Assembly: GCA_934504345.1 (NCBI GenBank)
Contig: CAKSVR010000004.1
Span: forward strand, 1 to 64,000
Length of the DNA stretch: 64,000 nt
Reading direction: 5' to 3'
DNA from: an uncultured Agathobaculum sp.
GTDB taxonomy: Bacteria > Bacillota > Clostridia > Oscillospirales > Butyricicoccaceae
Shown one piece after another: positions 56,647 through 64,000 of the stretch. Below the pieces are notes generated by a model, which worked only from the letters and a program-made list of their open reading frames with translations, had not been told where the DNA came from and made no database searches. Positions within the stretch are counted from its first letter, which is position 1, and each line of letters starts with the position of its first letter. Both the position numbers and the translations under genes were made by a program.

Positions 56647-56670
56647 TTCCTGTATATCGGAGGAAAATAA

Positions 56671-58050
56671 ATGATTCATCGTTATCAGAAAAAAGGGCTG
56701 AATTTCGTGCTCGATGTCAACTCGGGCGCGGTACATCTGCTCGATGACATCAGCTATGCAGTGTCCGGACTGCTGGATGAGAACATGGAGGATACCTGCC
56801 CGCAGAGCATCGTCGAGGCGCTGCCGCAGTACACCGCCGAGGACGTCCGCGAGGCCTATGACGAGCTGTACGAGCTGAAAAAGGCCGGTCAGCTGTTCGC
56901 GCAGGATGATTACATTGACGTAAGCCGCTACATTCCGGTGAATGCACCGGTCAAGGCATTGTGCCTGCACGTCGCGCACGACTGTAATCTTCGCTGCAAA
57001 TACTGCTTTGCATCCACCGGCGACTTTGGTCAGGGCCGCAAGATCATGCCGCCCGAGATCGCCAAGAAGGCCATCGATTTCGTTATCGCGCGTTCCGGCG
57101 TGCGTCACAACATCGAGGTCGATTTCTTCGGCGGCGAGCCGCTCATGGCGTGGGATACCGTAACGCAGACGGTCGATTATGCCCGCAGCCTTGAGGAGAA
57201 GTATAACAAGAAGTTCCGCTTTACCATCACCACCAACGGCCTGCTGCTCGATGCGGACAAGCGCAAGTACATCAACGAGAACATGGACAACTGCGTGCTG
57301 TCGCTCGATGGCCGCCGTGAGGTCAACGACGAGTTCCGCAAGACGGTTGCCGGCACGGGCAGCTACGACACCATCGTGCCCAAGTTCAAGGCGCTGGTGG
57401 ACGAGCGCGACCCGAACCTCGACTACTACGCACGCGGCACGTTCACCTCGCACAACCTCGACTTTGCCGAGGACGTGCTGAGCATCGCGGATGCAGGCTT
57501 TGACCGCCTTTCCGTCGAGCCGGTAACGGCTGACCCGGGCTGCGGCTACGATCTGACTGAGGCCGACCTGCCCAAGATCGAGGCCGAGTACGACCGCCTG
57601 ACCGACATCATGCTCGAGCGCAAAAAAGAGGGCAAGCCGTTCACGTTCTTCCATTTCATGGTCGATCTGGATCAGGGCCCGTGTGTTGTCAAGCGTCTGC
57701 GCGGCTGCGGCGCGGGCTACGAGTATGTAGCCGTAACGCCGGACGGCGACATCTATCCCTGCCACCAGTTTGTCGGCAAGGAGGAGTTCAAGCAGGGCAG
57801 CGTGCTCGACCAGTCCTTCAACATGGACATCGCGCAGAAGTTTGCCGGCATGAACATCTATTCGCGCCCGAAGTGCCAGAAGTGCTGGGCGAAGTTCTAC
57901 TGCTCGGGCGGCTGCTCGGCGGCGAACTACAACATGAACCACGATATGAACGACTCCTACGACCTCGGCTGCGAGATGGAGCGCAAGCGTCTGGAATGTG
58001 CAATTTACCTGAAAGCGGTAGACAAAATTTGTGCAAATCAGTCGAAGTGA
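56671..58050 (+). CDS. scfB: SCIFF thioether-forming radical SAM maturase
   Basis: ScfB installs thioether links in the SCIFF peptide. The 459-residue protein has an N-terminal RiPP-recognition-like region (residues about 1-90, binding the leader), the radical SAM motif CNLRCKYC near residue 104, FFGGEPLMAW, and a C-terminal SPASM/twitch region with cysteines in GCGAGYEYVAVTPDGDIYPC, CQKCWAKFYCSGGC and LGCEMERKRLEC. GGAGG precedes the ATG. It is adjacent to its substrate gene. Confidence 0.96.
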   Translation: MIHRYQKKGLNFVLDVNSGAVHLLDDISYAVSGLLDENMEDTCPQSIVEALPQYTAEDVREAYDELYELKKAGQLFAQDDYIDVSRYIPVNAPVKALCLHVAHDCNLRCKYCFASTGDFGQGRKIMPPEIAKKAIDFVIARSGVRHNIEVDFFGGEPLMAWDTVTQTVDYARSLEEKYNKKFRFTITTNGLLLDADKRKYINENMDNCVLSLDGRREVNDEFRKTVAGTGSYDTIVPKFKALVDERDPNLDYYARGTFTSHNLDFAEDVLSIADAGFDRLSVEPVTADPGCGYDLTEADLPKIEAEYDRLTDIMLERKKEGKPFTFFHFMVDLDQGPCVVKRLRGCGAGYEYVAVTPDGDIYPCHQFVGKEEFKQGSVLDQSFNMDIAQKFAGMNIYSRPKCQKCWAKFYCSGGCSAANYNMNHDMNDSYDLGCEMERKRLECAIYLKAVDKICANQSK

Positions 58051-58079
58051 CAAATCGTAAAAAGATTATGTAAAATCCG

Positions 58080-58108
58080 TTGCGAAACGAGCGGTTTGTG
58101 CGTATAAT
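58080..58108 (+). promoter_or_regulatory. Promoter of the ProC-N-like gene
   Basis: TTGCGA (58080-58085) and TATAAT (58103-58108) have exact 17-base spacing, 42 bases before the ATG at 58150. An upstream in-frame start at 58108 overlaps the -10 and is excluded. Confidence 0.8.
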
Positions 58109-58149
58109 TGCTCTTGTATTTTGAAATGCCCTGTGAAGGAGATGATATT

Positions 58150-58653
58150 ATGCCGCAGAATGTACTGGTATCCGTGCTTGGAGAAGGTGAATACCTTCAG
58201 AAGCTGGTTCGCGCCACTCTGGTGAACGAGGTCGTACCGCAGCGCAATCTGTTCCTGTCCGCGAAGAATGCGGCAGCCTGCAAGGCTGCAGAGGGCTATG
58301 ACGAAGTTCGCATCTGTGAGGACGAGCAGGCCGCCGTCATCAAGAGCGAGATCGTGCTGCTCACCGCATCCAAGCGGGAAATGCCGACCGAGCTCGCCAT
58401 GATCTCGAGCAGCTCGCAGAAGCGCGTGGTGGTTTCCGTGTGCGACAACGAAAAGGTCGATCTGGCCTATCTGTCCGAGCGCATCGCTGCCGCGACTGAG
58501 CTGATCGCCGCTGTGCTGCACCGTGATGAAAACGGCAAGCTGTATGCCACTTACGAATCCAGCAAAAAGGTACGCCCGTTCCTGCGTAAGCCCTGCGAAG
58601 ATCTGGTAAACGCCATGTGCGACCTGATCAACGCGGAAGAAGCTGCCCAGTGA
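58150..58653 (+). CDS. Small Rossmann-like protein resembling the ProC N-terminal domain
   Basis: A 167-residue protein. The order VLVSVLGEGEYLQKLVRATL, an IKSEIVLLTASKREMPTELA segment and RVVVSVCDNEKVDLAYLSER resembles the NAD(P)-binding half of pyrroline-5-carboxylate reductase (nucleotide loop, AD-type strand, VVS strand). The classical GxGxxG is altered to LGEGEY. The ProC dimerisation domain is missing. It may be a non-enzymatic or regulatory derivative; the assignment is tentative. AAGGAGAT precedes the ATG. Confidence 0.5.
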   Translation: MPQNVLVSVLGEGEYLQKLVRATLVNEVVPQRNLFLSAKNAAACKAAEGYDEVRICEDEQAAVIKSEIVLLTASKREMPTELAMISSSSQKRVVVSVCDNEKVDLAYLSERIAAATELIAAVLHRDENGKLYATYESSKKVRPFLRKPCEDLVNAMCDLINAEEAAQ

Positions 58654-58717
58654 TCGGGTTCTAACCGAACGAAACCGAGAATATGCTGTTCTATGACTTT
58701 TCCGAGGGGGAAGACGT

Positions 58718-59254
58718 ATGAACAAACAGCATATTCTCGGTTTTTTTGATGATCTGGTGCGGACACCGGTGTTCCTGTTCCTGTGCGCGATGTTTTTGTG
58801 CGGCGCGGCGGCGGGCGGACTGACCGGTCTGTATGCCGGCGAGGGAGATGGCGCAGTGGTGCTCTCCGCCATGCTGGCCGAGCTGCCCGCGCACCTGATG
58901 CAGAGCGTACTGTGCGCGCTCGTGTGGGTCACACTGCCGCTGGTCTGCGCCTTTCTGCGGCCGACCGAGCTGCTGCTGAGCGCGGTCGTGGCGGCACGCG
59001 GCTTTGTGCTGGCAATGACAGTTGCCGTCAGCATAGGCGACGGGACGGGCATCCTGACGGCAGGCGCGGCGGGTTTGCCCGCCGTGCTGAGCGTGTCGGC
59101 GCTGCTGGCCGCGTGCGCGATGGTCTGGCAGGGCGGCGAAGCCAGCGGGCGGTATTCGCTGCGTACCTGCCGTCTGCCGTATCTGCTGTGCGGCACGATG
59201 GCGGTCGTGAGCGCATTGCTCCGGGCCGGTATCGCGGCACTGTGCAATGTGTAA
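58718..59254 (+). CDS. Polytopic membrane protein of unknown function
   Basis: A 178-residue protein with about five hydrophobic helices (FLFLCAMFLCGAAAGGLTGL, QSVLCALVWVTLPLVCAF, LLLSAVVAARGFVLAMTVAV, GLPAVLSVSALLAACAMV, LLCGTMAVVSALLRAGIAAL). The size and topology faintly recall stage II sporulation protein M, but no clear motif supports it. GAGGGGG precedes the ATG. It lies 64 bases after the ProC-N-like gene and may be cotranscribed. Confidence 0.6.
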   Translation: MNKQHILGFFDDLVRTPVFLFLCAMFLCGAAAGGLTGLYAGEGDGAVVLSAMLAELPAHLMQSVLCALVWVTLPLVCAFLRPTELLLSAVVAARGFVLAMTVAVSIGDGTGILTAGAAGLPAVLSVSALLAACAMVWQGGEASGRYSLRTCRLPYLLCGTMAVVSALLRAGIAALCNV

Positions 59255-59284
59255 TTCTGCACAGAATCGCACAAATGCACGGAC

Positions 59285-59340
59285 ACAGAATTGAGAATGG
59301 AAGTGTTTTATTTTCCATTTTCAAGTATCAATTTTCCGTT
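59285..59340. repeat. AT-rich inverted repeat (short copy)
   Basis: ATTGAGAATGGAAG and TTTTCCATTTTCAAGTATCA with AATTTTCC form an imperfect stem of the same family as 21703 and 45123, without the central GC hairpins. Confidence 0.6.
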
Positions 59341-59368
59341 CTGCGATCCGACAAATCCAAATTTATCC

Positions 59369-59405
59369 AACAAAGGCTCGATTTCTCTGCTCGAGCCTTT
59401 GTTGT
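59369..59405 (+). terminator. Terminator after the membrane protein gene
   Basis: AACAAAGGCTCGA pairs with TCGAGCCTTTGTT over a TTTCTCTGC loop. It precedes the MarR operator region. The T-run is short (TTGTTGTTG). Confidence 0.65.
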
Positions 59406-59433
59406 TGCAATTTCGACAAATCCATGCTAATAT

Positions 59434-59454
59434 TTAGTTAGATTAACGAACTAA
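59434..59454 (+). promoter_or_regulatory. Candidate MarR-type operator
   Basis: TTAGTT-N9-AACTAA is a 21-bp inverted repeat located 19 bases before the marR ATG, in the region expected for the promoter -10 or transcription start. Autoregulation by the adjacent MarR protein is the natural reading. Confidence 0.5.
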
Positions 59455-59472
59455 CGGAGAGGCAGCGCGGAC

Positions 59473-59937
59473 ATGGAAGATGCAGAGCAGCTCAATTCCT
59501 TTCTGGTCGATGTGTTCGGCCGGATCAATAAAATCGAAGAACGCGCCATGGCAGGCGGACTGGGCAGCTCGGTGTCCATCACCGAGATACACATTATTGA
59601 AAAGATCGGGGATAAAGAGCCCGTGCGTATGAGCGAGGTCGCCAAATCCATCGGTGTTACGCTGGCAACCCTGACCGTCGCGTGCGATAAGCTGGTCGCC
59701 AAGGGACTGGTGCGCCGTGCCCGCAGTCAGGAGGATCGCCGCGTGGTCAATATCCTGCTCACTGACAAGGGCAGGGCGGCGTATGAGTACCACAAGGACT
59801 TTCACGAGCGTATGATCGCCTCGCTGGTGGATACGCTCTCGCCCGAGCAGACCGCGCTTCTGGTGCAAAGTCTGGAGAAATTGCAGGACTTCTTCCGCCA
59901 CGAGGAAGCAGCCGTGGAGGGAGAACCCAATGGATAA
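59473..59937 (+). CDS. MarR family transcriptional regulator
   Basis: A 154-residue winged-helix regulator: VSITEIHIIEKIGDKEPVRM, SEVAKSIGVTLATLTVACDK as HTH and KGLVRRARSQEDRRVVNILL as wing. The pattern resembles the FabT-like subgroup but no fab genes are adjacent. An inverted repeat lies just upstream. The stop overlaps the transporter start by eight bases, so it probably controls that gene. Confidence 0.88.
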   Translation: MEDAEQLNSFLVDVFGRINKIEERAMAGGLGSSVSITEIHIIEKIGDKEPVRMSEVAKSIGVTLATLTVACDKLVAKGLVRRARSQEDRRVVNILLTDKGRAAYEYHKDFHERMIASLVDTLSPEQTALLVQSLEKLQDFFRHEEAAVEGEPNG

Positions 59938-60880
59938 CCTGATATTCTGTCTGAACGCCACCGTGCCCATCTTTGCCATTATCGTGCTGGGCCGCTGGCT
60001 GCGAAGCAAAAACTTTTTCACCAAACAAACGCTGACCGACATCGATCGTCTGTCGTTCAAGGTGCTGCTGCCGATCTTGCTGTTCCGCGACATCGCACAG
60101 GGGCGCATCACCGAGCAGTTCGACCCGGTATTTTTCTTTTTCTGTGCGGGCGCGACGACCGTGTATTTCTTTGCCGTCTGGATCGGCGCATCCATTTTCC
60201 TCAAGGATAAGAGCATGGTCGGTGCGTTCACACAGGGCGCGTTCCGCGGCTCACAGGCGATTCTGGGCGTGGCTTTCGTGCAGAATCTGTACGGCGATGC
60301 CGGACTTGTCCCGCTGATGATCGTGGCGAGCGTGCCGCTGTATAACATCTTCTCGGTGCTGGTGCTCACCGTCACCGCGCCGGACGTACAGCAGGTGGAC
60401 CACCGCGGGCTGGTCGGCAAAACGCTGCGCGGCATCATCACCAATCCGATCATTCTGGGCATCTTCGCGGGTCTGCCGTTCTCGCTCCTCGCGATCGACT
60501 TCCCGCCCATGCTGGACAAGGGCCTCGCGATGCTGGGCAACTGTGCCACACCGATGGCGCTCCTGAGCATCGGCGCAGGCTTTGAGGGCGCAAAGGCTAT
60601 CAAAAAGCTCGGCCCGACCTGTGCCGCCGTGTTCATCAAGCTGGTGCTGCTGAGCGTTATCTTCCTGCCTGTCGGTGTCGCCCTCGGCTTCCGTGAACAA
60701 ACGCTGGTCGCCATCGTCATCCTGTGCGGTGCACCGAGTACCGCCTCGGGCTACGTCATGGCAAAGAACATGGGCGGCGACCATGTGCTGTCGTCGTCCA
60801 TCATCGTGCTCAGCACCGCGCTGAGTGCGGTTACGCTGACATTGACCCTGTTCATCCTGCGTTCGCTGGCGCTGATCTGA
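59930..60880 (+). CDS. AEC family transporter (auxin efflux carrier-like)
   Basis: A 316-residue protein with about ten transmembrane helices. FCLNATVPIFAIIVLGRWLR at the N-terminus, the FRGSQAILGVAFVQNLYG segment, NPIILGIFAGLPFSLL and the C-terminal GAPSTASGYVMAKNMGGD are typical of the AEC/membrane transport family, which exports organic acids. It overlaps the MarR gene and forms an operon with it. The substrate is unknown. Confidence 0.88.
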   Translation: MDNLIFCLNATVPIFAIIVLGRWLRSKNFFTKQTLTDIDRLSFKVLLPILLFRDIAQGRITEQFDPVFFFFCAGATTVYFFAVWIGASIFLKDKSMVGAFTQGAFRGSQAILGVAFVQNLYGDAGLVPLMIVASVPLYNIFSVLVLTVTAPDVQQVDHRGLVGKTLRGIITNPIILGIFAGLPFSLLAIDFPPMLDKGLAMLGNCATPMALLSIGAGFEGAKAIKKLGPTCAAVFIKLVLLSVIFLPVGVALGFREQTLVAIVILCGAPSTASGYVMAKNMGGDHVLSSSIIVLSTALSAVTLTLTLFILRSLALI

Positions 60881-60959
60881 CAATCAGAAGAAAACCTATC
60901 CCATATCATCAACAAAACGAATCGGGCGGCGCAGACACGCCGCCCTCGCACTTGTTAAA

Positions 60960-61175
60960 CCATCAGACCGCAAAACCAGTGCAATCTGCCGCGAACCCGC
61001 CGCGAAATGGGACGGCCAATGGCCGTCCCTACGGAAAACGTGAACCGATACCGTTCCTTTTTGTATCTCACCGATGTAATCACCACCGAGGTATCCCAAA
61101 GGGAAACGGGGAGATTCACAAGAGGGGTGGAAACCGTAGGTGTCCATCCCTCTTGTGCGCCCAGCGGCGTCAGCG
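60960..61175 (-). repeat. Partial copy 3 of the large modular repeat (inverted)
   Basis: Read on the minus strand this segment is collinear with about 22955-23150 of copy 2: the palindromic GGACACCTACGGTTTCCACC block, CCGTTTCCCT, then GGAACGGTATCGG and GCGGCAGATTGCACTGG. A GGACGGCCATTGGCCGTCC palindrome replaces the corresponding short segment. It fills most of the 350-base gap between the AEC transporter and the MocR gene. Confidence 0.75.
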
Positions 61176-61230
61176 CAGATTCCGCCTGCTTGGAAAGCAG
61201 CCACATCCATCAAAAAGAAAGGAGCCGCTC

Positions 61231-62634
61231 ATGCTGACCTACCACCTCACACCGCACGCCGCCCAGCCGCTCTACGAGCAGCTCTACCACGCCGTCCGCG
61301 CGGATATTATGTCCGGCGCCCTGCCCGGCGGCACGCGCCTGCCGAGCAAACGCCAGCTGGCCGCCAATCTGCGTATCAGCCAGATCACGGTCGAAACCGC
61401 CTACGGCCAGCTCACCGCCGAGGGCTATATCGCCTCTGCACCTCGCCGCGGCTACTTCGTGCAGCCGCAGCTTGCCGTGCCGCAGACCGAGCCGCAGGAG
61501 CCCGCCGTGCCTGTTCTGCCGCCGGTTTCCGCACCGGCGGAGGAATATCCCTATGATTTCCGCACGGATTTCGTTGATAACGGCTGTTTTCCGTTCTCCA
61601 CATGGGCGCGGCTGTCCCGCAGCGTGCTGAGTGAATATTCCAGCGCACTCCTCCGCGCGACTGACCCGTGCGGCGCAGCCGAGCTCCGCGAGGAGATCGT
61701 GCGCTACCTGCACGACTTCCGCGGCATCAACGTTTCGCCGGATAATATCCTCATCGGTGCGGGCTCGGAGTACCTGATGCACCTTGTCATCCAGCTTCTT
61801 GGCCGCGATCGTGTGTACGCGCTCGAGAATCCCGGCTACCGCAAGCTGTACCAGATATTCACCGCGAACGGTGTCACCGTGCGTCCGACTCCGCTGGACA
61901 AGCAGGGCCTGCGGGCCGATGCGCTCGCCGCGAGCGATGCCTCGGTCGTGTACCTCACGCCGTCGCACCATTTTCCGCTCGGCACGGTGATGACCGCCGC
62001 CCGTCGACTGGAGATCCTGCGCTGGGCCTCGGAAACGCCTGACCGCTATATCATCGAGGACGATTACGACAGCGAGTTCCGTTACGCCTCGCGCCCGATA
62101 CCCGCGCTGGGTGAGCTCGACCGCACGGGCCGCGTGGTCTACGTCAATACGTTCGCGAAAAGCCTCGCGCCCGGACTGCGTATCGGCTATCTGGTGCTGC
62201 CGAACGCGCTGATGGCGCGCTACCGCGAGAATTTCTCGCGCTATTCCTCCACTGTGCCGAGCTTTGACCAGCATACGCTGGCGGCGTTCATGCATACAGG
62301 CGGGTTCGAGCGGCATATCAGCCGCAGCCGCAAAATTTATCAGGCACGCCGCGATGCGCTGATGGCAGCGCTCGACAGAGAACTGGCCGACCTGCCGCAC
62401 GAGGTTTCGCGTTCGGAGGCCGGACTGCACCTGCTGCTGCATATGCGAAACGGGATGCTCGAGCGTGAGCTCATCGACCGCGCGAAAGCGGTCGGCGTGC
62501 GTGTGTATCCGCTGTCGGCATATTATACGCCGCCGGTCAAGCCGCCGCGGGCAACGCTCGTGCTGGGCTACGCCGGTCTGACCGAGCAGCAGATCGACGA
62601 GGCGGCAAAGCTGCTCCGGCAGGCTTGGAGTTAA
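61231..62634 (+). CDS. MocR-type PLP-dependent transcriptional regulator
   Basis: A 467-residue fusion of a GntR-type winged helix (residues 1-75: AAQPLYEQLYHAVRADIMSG, LPSKRQLAANLRISQITVET, EGYIASAPRRGYFV) and an aminotransferase-like domain with the PLP lysine in NTFAKSLAPGLRIGYL, the IIEDDYDSEFRY loop and YLTPSHHFPLGTVM. PdxR and related MocR proteins sense PLP or amino compounds. The ATG at 61231 follows AAAGGAG; the long upstream frame lies in repeat sequence. The regulated gene is not evident. Confidence 0.9.
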   Translation: MLTYHLTPHAAQPLYEQLYHAVRADIMSGALPGGTRLPSKRQLAANLRISQITVETAYGQLTAEGYIASAPRRGYFVQPQLAVPQTEPQEPAVPVLPPVSAPAEEYPYDFRTDFVDNGCFPFSTWARLSRSVLSEYSSALLRATDPCGAAELREEIVRYLHDFRGINVSPDNILIGAGSEYLMHLVIQLLGRDRVYALENPGYRKLYQIFTANGVTVRPTPLDKQGLRADALAASDASVVYLTPSHHFPLGTVMTAARRLEILRWASETPDRYIIEDDYDSEFRYASRPIPALGELDRTGRVVYVNTFAKSLAPGLRIGYLVLPNALMARYRENFSRYSSTVPSFDQHTLAAFMHTGGFERHISRSRKIYQARRDALMAALDRELADLPHEVSRSEAGLHLLLHMRNGMLERELIDRAKAVGVRVYPLSAYYTPPVKPPRATLVLGYAGLTEQQIDEAAKLLRQAWS

Positions 62635-62684
62635 TAGAAAATGGTGAATGAACGCAGGCTTTGCGCTCGTTTACAAGGCATAAC

Positions 62685-62722
62685 AAAAACGAGGACATAT
62701 TCATCGGATATGTCCTCGTTAT
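62685..62722 (-). terminator. Terminator of dinB, convergent with the MocR gene
   Basis: AACGAGGACATAT pairs with ATATGTCCTCGTT over TCATCGG. The minus strand continues with TTTTTG, so it ends dinB transcription; the plus strand side has only a weak T-stretch. The dinB stop codon lies within the hairpin. Confidence 0.75.
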
Positions 62723-63930
62723 TCGTTTGGTTTATCCTTTTTCTTCACCGAATTGGCAAAAATGACCGACTGGTCGCCAAACCTGCGCCGCAGCGCATCC
62801 ACCGTCCGGTCGAGCTTGTGCTGACGGTCGCGCTTCTGTATATCCTCGGCGGCCTCGAACAGCGAGAGCTGCTCACAGGTCTGGTCCTCGGGCAGCAGAT
62901 TGGCCGCCGTGACCGACAGCAGCCGCACGGGCTTGTTCATCGGCCAGTGGTCGAGCAGCAGCCGCATGGACAGGTCGATGAGCTCACGGGTGGAGCTGGT
63001 GGGCCGCTCGAGCGTCACCTGCCGCGAACGGTTGTGAAACTCCGGGTCGCGGATGCCGAGCTGCACGGTCTGGCACACCATGCCGCGCTTTCTCAAACGC
63101 CTGCCGACATTGTCGCACAGCGCGGTCAGACCCATGCGGCACTCGTCCGCACCGAGCAGATTGTGCGCGAACGTCATGCTGTTGCCGACCGACTTGACCT
63201 CGCGCTCGGCGTAAAACGAGCGCACGGGCTCGTCATCCTCGCCGCGGGCGTAGCGCAGCAGCATATCGCCGCTCTTGCCGAAAATGCTGTGCAGGAACGC
63301 CGGGTCGCACGCCGCCAGCTCACCGATGGTACGCACGCCCAGCCGGTTCAGGCGGTCGCTGGCGCGTTTGCCGACATAGAGCAGCGTGTTCGCGGGCATG
63401 GGCCACACGCGCTCCCTGAAGTTCTCGCGGGAGAACACGGTCGTGCCATCCGGTTTCTTGTAGTCGCTGCCGAGCTTGGCGAACGCGCGGTTAAACGACA
63501 CGCCGACCGAGATCGTCAGCCCGACCTCCTCACGCATCCGGCGGCGCAGCTCATCCGCGATGTGCTCGCCAGAACCGAACAGGTGCATCGAGCCGGTGAC
63601 ATCGAGGAACGACTCGTCAATGCCGAACGGATCGACAAGATCGGTGTATTGCAGGTAAAGCTCGTTGCATTTGCGTGAATATTTGACATATTCCGCGCGG
63701 TGCGGCGCGACCAGCCGCAGCTCCGGGCATTTCCGCTTGGCCTGCCAGATGGTTTCGGCGGTCTGGATGCCGAATGCCTTGGCCTGCTCGTTTTTGGCGA
63801 GGATGATGCCGTGGCGGCTCTCCGGGTCGCCGCAGACAGCGCTCGGACCGTCCGCGAGCGTAGGGTCGAGCAGCGTTTCCACGCTGGCGTAAAACGAGTT
63901 GCAGTCGCAGTGCAGAATGGTCCGGTCCAT
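62719..63930 (-). CDS. dinB: Y-family DNA polymerase (Pol IV/DinB type)
   Basis: The enzyme performs translesion synthesis past damaged bases. The 403-residue protein has the catalytic HCDCNSFYASVETLLDP near residue 8, the GIIL and AKNEQAKAFGI segment, YSRKCNELYLQY, PFGIDESFLDVTG with the acidic metal ligands, SVGVSFNRAFAKLGSDYKKP, and a little-finger domain. No clear beta-clamp motif is seen at the end, though QLSLF near residue 355 fits one. GGGAGGG precedes the ATG. A LexA-type box lies upstream. Confidence 0.92.
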   Translation of the reverse strand: MDRTILHCDCNSFYASVETLLDPTLADGPSAVCGDPESRHGIILAKNEQAKAFGIQTAETIWQAKRKCPELRLVAPHRAEYVKYSRKCNELYLQYTDLVDPFGIDESFLDVTGSMHLFGSGEHIADELRRRMREEVGLTISVGVSFNRAFAKLGSDYKKPDGTTVFSRENFRERVWPMPANTLLYVGKRASDRLNRLGVRTIGELAACDPAFLHSIFGKSGDMLLRYARGEDDEPVRSFYAEREVKSVGNSMTFAHNLLGADECRMGLTALCDNVGRRLRKRGMVCQTVQLGIRDPEFHNRSRQVTLERPTSSTRELIDLSMRLLLDHWPMNKPVRLLSVTAANLLPEDQTCEQLSLFEAAEDIQKRDRQHKLDRTVDALRRRFGDQSVIFANSVKKKDKPNE

Positions 63931-63947
63931 CGGCGTTTCCCTCCCAT

Positions 63948-63981
63948 CGAACGGATGTTTGTGTATTCTGCATAGATTATA
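63948..63981 (-). promoter_or_regulatory. LexA/DinR-type box and -10 of the dinB promoter
   Basis: CGAACGGATGTTTG (63948-63961) fits the Gram-positive SOS consensus CGAACRNRYGTTYC at 13 of 14 positions. On the minus strand a TATAAT (63976-63981) lies 14 bases upstream; the -35 would fall at or beyond the window edge. The box would sit just after the transcription start, 18 bases before the dinB ATG. Confidence 0.7.
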
Positions 63982-64000
63982 TCGTAAAAAACTGTGCTTG

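Overview
The window reads as one contiguous stretch of a Clostridia chromosome. The S10/spc/alpha ribosomal order with a KOW gene between map and infA, a zinc-type S14, the SCIFF peptide with its radical-SAM maturase, pyruvate-phosphate dikinase, sigma-K and a SpoIIIE/FtsK translocase all point to a spore-forming anaerobe. The fairly high GC content, AAGGAGG-type ribosome binding sites and dense intergenic hairpins suggest an Oscillospirales member of the Butyricicoccus/Agathobaculum type. The genus-level guess is inference.

Layout. 1-11,700: spc and alpha ribosomal protein operons with secY, adk, map, infA and rpoA. They are split after rpsN by a terminator, a 630-bp inverted-repeat element and two new promoters. 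11,740-13,540: small accessory genes (DUF2500 protein, XRE regulator, membrane proteins). 13,620-22,740: rimP-nusA-ylxR-ylxQ-infB-rbfA-nrnA-truB-ribF, the translation/RNA maturation cluster, interrupted by unusual arrays of stem-loops. 22,790-25,680: second copy of the large repeat, a microprotein gene, and an ECF sigma factor with its membrane partner. 25,780-32,870: trmL, degV and the glycolytic block pgk-tpiA-gpmI-eno. 32,890-33,050: a promoter- and terminator-bounded candidate small RNA. 33,085-41,500: a minus-strand phage head and packaging cassette. 41,580-50,460: HAD phosphatase, ftsK/spoIIIE, flavin reductase, SLH-protease and ppdK. 50,560-55,470: minus-strand DXS-like enzyme, zinc-ribbon protein, GHKL sensor kinase, tRNA-Gln and sigK. 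55,540-59,260: yajC, a TIGR04086-type membrane protein, scfA-scfB and two unassigned genes. 59,430-63,980: MarR regulator with an AEC transporter, a MocR regulator and DNA polymerase IV.

The most striking unit is the 8.4-kb phage-type cassette. It holds a terminase-small-like ORF, large terminase, small membrane protein, portal, scaffold, capsid, connector, tail-hub-like protein and internal protein. The reading frames are long and apart from the terminase start they are intact, with good ribosome binding sites. No integrase, replication, lysis, tail-fibre or lysogeny gene is present. Its only evident promoter is a near-consensus sigma-A promoter whose -35 directly abuts a perfect GAAC-N4-GTTC (LexA/DinR) box, so the cassette is predicted to be DNA-damage induced, as is dinB at the other end of the window. 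Host-type hairpin repeats lie between its genes, which suggests long residence. It is a candidate domesticated or gene-transfer-agent-like particle locus, or a decayed podovirus-like prophage; sequence alone cannot decide.

A second theme is repeats: a large modular palindromic element in three places, two families of inverted repeats with purine-rich or AT-rich arms that carry small GC hairpins in their centres, perfect palindromes, a 124-bp MITE-like element, and three runs of six to nine consecutive stem-loops inside translation operons.
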